64,000 nucleotides of DNA, taken from positions 1 through 64,000 of the forward strand of contig NZ_AUJK01000007.1 of NCBI RefSeq assembly GCF_000424185.1, in the 5' to 3' direction. This document shows, one piece after another, positions 35,101 through 41,288 of the stretch (the stretch's first letter is position 1; each line of letters starts with the position of its first letter). Below the pieces are notes generated by a model. That model was not told the DNA's origin. It searched no databases and saw only the letters and a list, made by a program, of their open reading frames with translations. The DNA is from Prevotella sp. AGR2160 (GTDB taxonomy: Bacteria > Bacteroidota > Bacteroidia > Bacteroidales > Bacteroidaceae). The position numbers and the translations under genes were made by a program.

Positions 35101-35821
35101 TCGTCCAAGCGATGAAATAGGGCTTGCCCCATTTCGTCCACTCCTCCTTGGGATCAGTGATGAGGAACTGTGCCGTAACAGTCGTATCCTTCACGTCACG
35201 GTAGCAGCCCGGCTGGTTCAGCTCATGGCTGGAGAGGCCGGTACCGGCAGCAGGACTGTAGGGCTGGATGGTATAGCCCTTATACAGACGGCCCTTGCGG
35301 TAGAGCTGTTTCAGCAGCCACCACAGGGTCTCGATATACTTGTTGTCGTAAGTAATATACGGATGGTCGAGGTCTACGAAATAGCCCATTTTCTCCGTCA
35401 ACTCACGCCACTCAGCGGTGAACTTCATGACGTTCTCACGGCATTTATGGTTGTAGTCTTCCGTAGAGATATATTTGTCGGAGGCCTTGTTGTCGATATC
35501 CTTCTTCGTGATGCCCAGCTCTTTCTCCACACCGAGCTCCACGGGCAGTCCGTGGGTATCCCAGCCGGCCTTGCGGTGCACCTGGAAGCCCTTCATCGTC
35601 TTGTAACGGTTGAAAGTATCCTTGATGGAACGGGCCAGGACATGATGAATACCGGGATGACCGTTGGCCGAGGGAGGTCCCTCGAAGAAAATAAACTGAG
35701 GCTGTCCCTCACGCTCATCGATACTCTTATGGAAGATATCCTTCTTCTCCCATTCTGCCAACACGTCATTGTTGGTCTTGACCAGGTCCATAGCCTGATG
35801 TTCGGCAAATCTCTTAGCCAT
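32183..35821 (-). CDS. ileS: Isoleucine--tRNA ligase
   Basis: The 1212-residue class I synthetase has the HIGH-type motif in NGHPGIHHVLAR near residue 55, an editing (CP1) domain with TTPWTLPSNVALC, the KMSKS-type motif GNKMSKHVGN, and a C-terminal anticodon-binding domain with a DUF5915-like end (ISEDIPGWLVSNEGNLTVALEVELT). The length fits the eukaryote-like long IleS of Bacteroidota without a C-terminal zinc knuckle. It heads the run ileS-dksA-lspA-DUF4296-small ORF and has an excellent promoter. Antisense open frames across it are GC-driven shadows. Confidence 0.97.
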   Translation of the reverse strand: MAKRFAEHQAMDLVKTNNDVLAEWEKKDIFHKSIDEREGQPQFIFFEGPPSANGHPGIHHVLARSIKDTFNRYKTMKGFQVHRKAGWDTHGLPVELGVEKELGITKKDIDNKASDKYISTEDYNHKCRENVMKFTAEWRELTEKMGYFVDLDHPYITYDNKYIETLWWLLKQLYRKGRLYKGYTIQPYSPAAGTGLSSHELNQPGCYRDVKDTTVTAQFLITDPKEEWTKWGKPYFIAWTTTPWTLPSNVALCVGPKIDYDIIETYNPYTAEKETIIMGDARVNAYLAPEGEVTDGGELPDYQHGDKYVPFRKIGTIKGADLVGLHYQQLMPWVKPVEKCGEYAPAFVNEYAAAHPEKVFTGENGKDQFVEMADEAFRVIPGDYVTTEDGTGIVHIAPTFGADDAKVAKDARIPALYLISKKGETRPMVDLQGKYYLLKELDKNFIERCVDVKAYQHHEGDYVKNAYDPKFNPNGVWDRKGSEKAEDLNVVICMEMKQEGTAFKIEKHVHNYPHCWRTDKPILYYPLDSWFIRDTADKQRMVDLNKTIHWQPESTGTGRFGNWLENLNDWNLSRSRFWGTPLPIWRDEDRNEICIGSIEELYNEIEKSVKAGFMKSNPFKDKGFVVGDYSQENYDKIDLHRPYIDYIVLVSKTGKPMHRESDLIDVWFDSGSMPYAQQHYPFENALNAEKLKATGKSEAEYRDELIHSTYTGTPVPPAFYPADFINEGVDQTRGWFFTLHAISTMIFDSVAFKNVISSGLVLDAKGNKMSKHVGNVTDPFEMINKYGADPVRFYMMTNSEPWDNLKFDPKGVDEVRRKFFGTLYNTYSFFALYANVDNFDPAAEQVPLSERPEIDRWILSCLNTLVKGVQTELDGYDPTRAGRLIDAFVNDDLSNWYVRLNRKRFWGKEMSKDKLSAYQTLYTCLMTVSKVLAPFAPFSADQLYHDLGGKLESVHLDTYPTVDESAIDPDLEARMGMAQQITSMVLALRRKVNIKVRQPLAKIMIPAVDDEQKKHIAAVADLIKTEVNVKDLSFVEDSGFLVKKVKCNFRVMGKKYGKLMKGVAAKMNGLSQEEIAQLEKDGHLNFEVEGNPITVEAADVEIISEDIPGWLVSNEGNLTVALEVELTPELKKEGMARELINRIQNIRKDSGLEITDRIRLTVAPHEETDAAIEAYGDLIKSQVLADDITIAANDGVETDFDDFKLNIKVEKA

Positions 35822-35859
35822 ATATGTCTCTTTTATTTTAACTTTTCTTTTATAAGGCG

Positions 35860-35891
35860 CAAAATTACGAAAAAAAACTGTTTCCTACAAA
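35860..35891 (-). promoter_or_regulatory. Promoter of ileS (TTTG-N20-TAATTTTG)
   Basis: Minus-strand TTTG (35888-35891) and TAATTTTG (35860-35867) are 20 bases apart, about 38 bases upstream of the ATG at 35821. The -33 box ends five bases from the nadE stop codon. Confidence 0.8.
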
Positions 35892-35895
35892 TCTA

Positions 35896-37902
35896 TTACA
35901 GATTTTCTATCTCACCGAGCCATAATGAAGCATTTGCGTCACTCGGCATGCGCCAGTCGCCGCGCGGCGAGAGGCTCACGCTACCCACCTTCGGACCATC
36001 GGGGAGGCAGGAGCGCTTGAACTGCTGCTGGAAGAAGCGACGGAGGAACACCTTCAGCCATTTCTTGATTGTGGCGTCACTATAGGCGCCACCGAGGTCT
36101 GCTCCTGTCATGCTCTTCGACGTGTCCTCGTCGTTGTCGACATCCTCGAAGGCCTTACGGGCCAGGAGGTAGATCTTCTGCGGACGGAAACCGAAGCGCA
36201 GGAAATAGTAGAGGAAGAAGTCATGGAGCTCATAAGGTCCTACGAGGTCCTCGGTCTTCTGCTTGATCTCTCCGTTCTCGTCGGCGGGGATGAGCTCGGG
36301 GGAGATCGGCGTGTCGATGATATCGAGGAGTGTTGCCCGGGATGCCTCGTCAATGCCACTATTGGCGACGAAGCGTACGAGATAACGGATGAGGGTCTTC
36401 GGGATGGAACAGTTGACACCGTACATACTCATATGATCACCGTTATAGGTAGCCCAGCCAAGGGCGAGCTCACTGAGGTCACCGGTACCGATGACCATAC
36501 CGCCGAGCTGGTTGGCGAGATCCATGAGGATCATCGTGCGCTCACGGGCCTGGCCGTTCTCATACGTCACGTCATGGACTTCCATATTATGACCGATATC
36601 CTCGAAATGCTGCGTCACGGACTTGGCGATGCTCACCTCACGGATGGTGATGCCGAGACTCTTCATGAGGTTGACGGCATTGTTGTACGTGCGGTCGGTG
36701 GTGCCGAAACCGGGCATGGTGACACCGATGATTCCCTTACGGTCCATCTTCAACTTATCGAAAGTCTTCACGCACACGAGTAGGGCCAGCGTGGAGTCGA
36801 GGCCGCCACTGATACCGATGACGACGGTCTTGCTGTGGGTATGGACGATACGCTTGGCGAGGCCCATGACCTGGATGTTGAAGATCTCCTCACAGGAGGC
36901 ATTCATATCATTGGACTTCGGGATGAACGGATGGGGATCGACGGTACGCTCTAGGACGAAGTCACGACTCACCTCCGGGGCCACGCAACAGATGTTTCTG
37001 ACGTCGAAATGCTTGTTCTGTATGGCGAACTTGATATTCCGCTGCGCGTTGACATAGGTACTGTTCAGACGGCGCTCGGCACGCAGACGGTCGATGTCTA
37101 TCTGAGCACACTGTACCTGAGGATCAAGGCTGAAGCGCTGACCTTCCACGAGACAGTTGCCATTCTCGTAGATCATCGCGTTGCCGCCATAGACGACATC
37201 CTGCGTGCTCTCACCAAAGCCGGCGGAACTGTAGATATATCCCGTGATCGTACGGGCGCTCTGCTGGGCCACGAGACTCTTGAGATAGGCATGCTTGCCG
37301 ATGAGCTCATCACTGGCGGAGAGGTTGAAGATGAGCTCGGCGCCACAGAGAGCCAGTCTGCTGCTCGGCGGTGCCGGGGCCCAGAGATCCTCACAGATCT
37401 CCACACCGAACTTCACGCCCTGTGCCGTCTGGAAGATCTGCGGCTCGGGAGTGATGGAGAGCTTATGACCGGCAAAGCGGAACTCGGTATCACGGAGGTC
37501 CTGGGCGGAGGCGAACCAGCGTTTCTCGTAGAACTCACTATAGTTGGGCAGATAGGTCTTCGGCACGATACCGAGGATCTTTCCGCGCTGGACGACGGCG
37601 GCGGCATTCAACAACAGATCCCCGACAACAACGGGGAGCCCAACGATAGAGATGATATCGAGCTGCCGCGTGAAGTCGAGGAGCATGAGCAGAGCTGTCT
37701 CGGCACCGTCGAGGAGGATCTGCTGATGGAAGAGATCCTGACAGGTATAACCCGTCAGGGCCAGTTCGGGAAAGACGATGATCTCCGTGCCCTGGCCTTC
37801 CGCCTGGGCGATAATGTTCTCGATCTGTTGGAGATTATACTGTACGTCACCGACCTTCACACCGGGAACGGCACTGGCGACCTTGATAAATCCGTAATTC
37901 AT
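35896..37902 (-). CDS. nadE: NAD+ synthase (glutamine-hydrolysing)
   Basis: The 668-residue enzyme couples a nitrilase-like glutaminase domain to an NAD synthetase domain and amidates deamido-NAD. Start is the ATG at 37902 (MNYGFIKVASAVPGVKVGD); an in-frame ATG at 38067 would translate the palindromic repeat and is rejected. Glutaminase residues: E46 in VFPELALTGY, the lysine in NYSEFYEKRW, and nucleophile C170 in VEICEDLW. The synthetase PPi loop SGGLDSTLALL is near residue 364. It is the last gene of the long minus-strand run from moxR but is separated from the preceding gene by large palindrome copy B. Confidence 0.95.
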   Translation of the reverse strand: MNYGFIKVASAVPGVKVGDVQYNLQQIENIIAQAEGQGTEIIVFPELALTGYTCQDLFHQQILLDGAETALLMLLDFTRQLDIISIVGLPVVVGDLLLNAAAVVQRGKILGIVPKTYLPNYSEFYEKRWFASAQDLRDTEFRFAGHKLSITPEPQIFQTAQGVKFGVEICEDLWAPAPPSSRLALCGAELIFNLSASDELIGKHAYLKSLVAQQSARTITGYIYSSAGFGESTQDVVYGGNAMIYENGNCLVEGQRFSLDPQVQCAQIDIDRLRAERRLNSTYVNAQRNIKFAIQNKHFDVRNICCVAPEVSRDFVLERTVDPHPFIPKSNDMNASCEEIFNIQVMGLAKRIVHTHSKTVVIGISGGLDSTLALLVCVKTFDKLKMDRKGIIGVTMPGFGTTDRTYNNAVNLMKSLGITIREVSIAKSVTQHFEDIGHNMEVHDVTYENGQARERTMILMDLANQLGGMVIGTGDLSELALGWATYNGDHMSMYGVNCSIPKTLIRYLVRFVANSGIDEASRATLLDIIDTPISPELIPADENGEIKQKTEDLVGPYELHDFFLYYFLRFGFRPQKIYLLARKAFEDVDNDEDTSKSMTGADLGGAYSDATIKKWLKVFLRRFFQQQFKRSCLPDGPKVGSVSLSPRGDWRMPSDANASLWLGEIENL

Positions 37903-37950
37903 AAATTCTTTCTTTAATTTCTCTTTGATAAGCGCAATGATACGATCCTC

Positions 37951-38067
37951 TTGCAGGGGCCGTCCCTTGTGGCGGCCCGATGCCGGTAACGGCATTCCGT
38001 ATAGCAATGATTGCCGATACGATTCGGCGTTCCGCCGACGGGCCGCCACAAGGGACGGCCCCTGCAA
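37951..38067. repeat. Large palindromic element, copy B (117 bp)
   Basis: Perfect 29-base inverted ends (37951-37979 and 38039-38067) enclose ATGCCG/CGGCAT and TTCGGCG/CGCCGA dyads in the same order as copy A, with a slightly longer middle. It lies 22 bases after the DUF2027/Smr stop and 48 bases before the nadE start, all on the same coding strand. Confidence 0.93.
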
Positions 38068-38089
38068 TTCCCGAAATCCCGGAATATTT

Positions 38090-39259
38090 CTATTTGATCG
38101 TCACGAGGGTGGCACCGTAACCATATTCCTGGAACGACGCATCCTGATAGCGGCAGTTCTTATACCGGTAGTTGAGCTCATGGATGACAGCCTGGCGGAG
38201 CACACCCTCACCCTTTCCATGGATGAAGACGATCTGCTGGCCGTGCTTCTTTTTGTTGGCTTCCATCACCGACTTGAAATAATCCACCTGGTAATGGAGG
38301 ATATCGGCAGAGTTCATCCCCGCCGTCGTCTCCAGGAGCGAGGAGGCATGGAGGTCGACGACAATGGTGCCGTCATCCTTCGTGCGGATTTTCTTGCTCT
38401 GAGCGTCGCCCTTTGACGGAGTCTCGTCGGCGCGGACCTTGCGGGCAGCCTCCTTATAGAGTTCCTTCTTCAGCTTCTTCGGGTCGAGGTCAAGCGGTTT
38501 CTCCGTCTCGTCATTCTCCACGATCGTCAGCAACATGGCAGGATCATCGAAGAAGAGATTCTCCGTGAACGTATGGAGCTTATAGAATTTCACGGGCTCG
38601 ATGCGAAGGACCACATCGACGGCGGGCTTGAGTACGAAGGCCTTGTCACGCTTGTAGGCGAAGAGTTGGAAGGCGACTTTCGTCAGCGTGTTGACGGCAC
38701 TGTGGGGGATCTTCTCCAACAGCACCTTTGTATTCGGCTCCACCTCTCCCTGACTCTTCAGGTTCCAACTGTTACCCTCGGGGAGCGCACAGGCATACTG
38801 GAGGTAGTAGTTACTGTCGTTGATGAAGTACACCTTCAAGTCCGTATTCGTGATATCCTTAGCATCCTCGGGGACGAAGGCGAGGTAGGCGGAGAGTTTG
38901 TTGCCGCCCTTGCGCTCCTCGGCGGGACGCTGGTAGGTGATCTCTCGCTGCGAGGGATCCTCGGGCTCGTCCTCCTCAAGGTCATCCATACCGTCGGCAA
39001 GGATGGCCTTGACACTGCGGGAGTTATCCTTCAGCTCCGTCTGGGCGTGCTCGGCAGCTTTCTCCTGCTCATCGATCTTCTCCGAGATCATCTTACCCAT
39101 ACTATAATCGTCCTGTTGTACCACGACGACCTCATTGGCGGGGGTGGGAATCTGGAATCCGTCCTCATCCTCTACCAATACGATATTTCCTTTTTGGAAA
39201 CCGGCGATGACGCCACCACCGGTATCACTTAAAAATCTAACGTGATCTCCAACTTTCAT
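38090..39259 (-). CDS. DUF2027 and Smr domain protein (MutS2-like C-terminal domain)
   Basis: The 389-residue protein begins with a DUF2027 region (VGDHVRFLSDTGGGVIAGFQKGNIVLVEDEDGF, an SH3/Tudor-like start), has a middle beta-rich domain (LSAYLAFVPEDAKDI...), a charged linker and a C-terminal Smr domain. Smr motifs VVDLHASSLL and IFIHGKGEGVLR-type (VFIHGKGEGVLRQAV) are intact. Smr domains nick or bind nucleic acids; the natural target of this Bacteroidota family is unknown. It is 30 bases from queA in the same direction. Confidence 0.88.
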   Translation of the reverse strand: MKVGDHVRFLSDTGGGVIAGFQKGNIVLVEDEDGFQIPTPANEVVVVQQDDYSMGKMISEKIDEQEKAAEHAQTELKDNSRSVKAILADGMDDLEEDEPEDPSQREITYQRPAEERKGGNKLSAYLAFVPEDAKDITNTDLKVYFINDSNYYLQYACALPEGNSWNLKSQGEVEPNTKVLLEKIPHSAVNTLTKVAFQLFAYKRDKAFVLKPAVDVVLRIEPVKFYKLHTFTENLFFDDPAMLLTIVENDETEKPLDLDPKKLKKELYKEAARKVRADETPSKGDAQSKKIRTKDDGTIVVDLHASSLLETTAGMNSADILHYQVDYFKSVMEANKKKHGQQIVFIHGKGEGVLRQAVIHELNYRYKNCRYQDASFQEYGYGATLVTIK

Positions 39260-39289
39260 AATTCGTTGAATGTTTGTGTTTAAAAATGT

Positions 39290-40564
39290 TTAAGGGATCA
39301 GCAGACTGCTGTCACCGTAACTCAGGAACCGGAAATCATGGCTGAGGGCATAGTCGTAGACCTTGCGCCAGTCACCATGGAGGAAAGCACTCACGAGGAG
39401 GAGCAGTGTGCTCTGTGGCTGGTGGAAATTCGTCACGAGCATTTTCACGATCTTATACTCATACCCCGGTGCGATGATAATCTGCGTACTCGAATGGAGG
39501 GCCTCGAGGCCGTTGCGCTCGAGATAGTCGAGGATATTCCGGATGGCCGTCATCGGCGTGATGCCGTCGACGAGTCCTCCGTTACGGCCGTTGTCATACG
39601 GATCCCACTGCTTCACATGCAGCTCCTCCTCAGAGGCATCGGGATGGGTCTGCAGATAGACACCCATATAATAGAGACTCTCCAACGTGCGCACGGAGGT
39701 CGTACCGACAGCGATGGCACGGCAGTCATGACTCAGCAGGCGCTCGAGGGTATGGCGGTGGACGACGATATACTCCGTATGCATCTCATGACCCTCGATC
39801 TCCACACTCTTCACAGGTTTGAAAGTGCCGGCACCGACATGCAGCGTCACCTCATCACGCGTGATGCCGTGGCGGTCGATATCCTCGAGGACGGCATCAG
39901 TGAAATGGAGGCCGGCGGTAGGCGCGGCGACACTGCCCTTGATCTTGGAATAGACCGTCTGGTACGTCACCTTATCACTCTCCTGCGTCTCACGGTTGAG
40001 ATACGGCGGAATGGGCAGCTCACCGACCTCTTCCAGGATCTCGGCAAAGTTGACCTTCTCGGTATTCCAGTCGAAGTCAACCCAGTAGTTTGTGCCGCCA
40101 CTGTGTGCCGTCATCTTCTGCTGTTCGGCGGAGAGCTCATCACCGCGGCGCATCGTTGCCGTAAGGGTGAAGGTATGGCCCTTGATGGTGAAGTCACGCT
40201 TCAGCGATCCCTCTTTCCATTTCTTCAGGTTACCAATCATGCAGAGCCAGGCACAGTGGCCCGTGGTCTGGAACATCAGCTCGTAGTCCGTCGGGGCGGC
40301 AGGCTCCATGAGGAACACCTCAATGAGGGCACCCGTCTCCTTGCGGAAATGCATACGGGCCTGGATGACACGGGTATTATTGAAAACCATCAGCGCGCCC
40401 TTCGGCAGGTAGTTGACAATATTGTAGAAGATATCGTCGCTCACTGCTCCGTGGTTGTAGATGAGCAACTTCGAGTGGTCGCGCTGTGCGATGGGGAATT
40501 TAGCAATTCGTTCGTCGGGGAGATCATAATTGAAATCTCCAATCTTGATATGTTTTGTATCCAT
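39290..40564 (-). CDS. queA: S-adenosylmethionine:tRNA ribosyltransferase-isomerase
   Basis: QueA transfers and isomerises the ribosyl part of SAM to preQ1-tRNA to make epoxyqueuosine. The 424-residue length is at the long end, as is usual in Bacteroidota. Supporting motifs: DFNYDLPDERIAKFPIAQRDHSKLL at the N-terminus, VFNNTRVIQARMHF, APTAGLHFTDAVLEDI, TLHVGAGTFKPV, IAVGTTSVRTLES and NFHQPQSTLLLLVSAFLHGDW. I saw no preQ1 riboswitch-like structure upstream. It lies 18 bases after the PAP2 gene stop. Confidence 0.96.
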   Translation of the reverse strand: MDTKHIKIGDFNYDLPDERIAKFPIAQRDHSKLLIYNHGAVSDDIFYNIVNYLPKGALMVFNNTRVIQARMHFRKETGALIEVFLMEPAAPTDYELMFQTTGHCAWLCMIGNLKKWKEGSLKRDFTIKGHTFTLTATMRRGDELSAEQQKMTAHSGGTNYWVDFDWNTEKVNFAEILEEVGELPIPPYLNRETQESDKVTYQTVYSKIKGSVAAPTAGLHFTDAVLEDIDRHGITRDEVTLHVGAGTFKPVKSVEIEGHEMHTEYIVVHRHTLERLLSHDCRAIAVGTTSVRTLESLYYMGVYLQTHPDASEEELHVKQWDPYDNGRNGGLVDGITPMTAIRNILDYLERNGLEALHSSTQIIIAPGYEYKIVKMLVTNFHQPQSTLLLLVSAFLHGDWRKVYDYALSHDFRFLSYGDSSLLIP

Positions 40565-40582
40565 TGTCGAAAAAATTATAAA

Positions 40583-41281
40583 TTACACGATAGTCGCCTG
40601 AATGACGATATAGGTAAGGGTAAAGGCCATGATGGTGAGAACCATGTCGATGTCCTGGTAGTCATAACCCGTACGGGTATACTGTGAGGAGATATAGTTC
40701 AGTCGCGGACTCACCTTGAAATAGCATTTCCTATAAACAAGATACACCAATAGTCCGACGACGGCACCCCAGAGGAGGCCTACGGCGACATCACTGGGAT
40801 AATGGACGCCGAGATAGAGCCGTGACCATGCGTTGGCCAGACTCCATAGGATCATCATCATCGAGAACAACCTACCACGGACGAGAAGGGAGAAGAAGAC
40901 GGCGATGGCCATTGTGTTCGCGGCATGAGCGGAAAAGAAGCCATACTGTCCACTGCCCGTATAGCCCTGTGCCACATCCACCATCATCTTCCACTGCGGG
41001 TCATAGGTCGGGCGGAACTGCATGACGAGGGGCTTGACGAGGATATCGGAGACACCACCACCGAAGAGGACGCAACAGGCGGCAGCGCCAACGACGAGCA
41101 TGATCTGCGGCATCGTCTCGTTGTTGCGCAATACCATATAAAACAAGGCGAGATAAAACACGATCCACGTCGGCCCGTTAGTCAGCGCGAGGACGACATG
41201 ATCGAGGAAGAGCGAGTCACTGCCGTTGAAGAACGCCAGGATCGCCCGGTCTGCCTGTGATGTTAATAATAAATCAATCAT
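40583..41281 (-). CDS. PAP2-family membrane phosphatase
   Basis: Starting at the ATG at 41281 (MIDLLLTSQADRAILAFFNG) gives a 232-residue protein with five or six hydrophobic helices. The three PAP2 motifs are present: KPLVMQFRP, a variant of PSGH (GFFSAHA with catalytic H) and SRLYLGVHYPSD. Such enzymes dephosphorylate undecaprenyl pyrophosphate, phosphatidylglycerol phosphate or lipid A in the membrane; the substrate cannot be chosen here. The in-frame ATG at 41329 lies within the batDE 3' end and is rejected. It starts seven bases after the batDE stop. Confidence 0.9.
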   Translation of the reverse strand: MIDLLLTSQADRAILAFFNGSDSLFLDHVVLALTNGPTWIVFYLALFYMVLRNNETMPQIMLVVGAAACCVLFGGGVSDILVKPLVMQFRPTYDPQWKMMVDVAQGYTGSGQYGFFSAHAANTMAIAVFFSLLVRGRLFSMMMILWSLANAWSRLYLGVHYPSDVAVGLLWGAVVGLLVYLVYRKCYFKVSPRLNYISSQYTRTGYDYQDIDMVLTIMAFTLTYIVIQATIV

Positions 41282-41288
41282 TTTGTAA

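Noticed and set aside
33506..36085. An 859-codon plus-strand open frame antisense to ileS
   Set aside because: It is the shadow of a certain synthetase gene and crosses its promoter.
35896..38067. Longer nadE starting inside the large palindrome
   Set aside because: The extra 55 residues are translated repeat DNA; the family-typical N-terminus begins at 37902.
40565..40582. preQ1 riboswitch upstream of queA
   Set aside because: The spacer is 18 bases and the upstream sequence is coding; no aptamer-like pairing or A-rich tail was seen.
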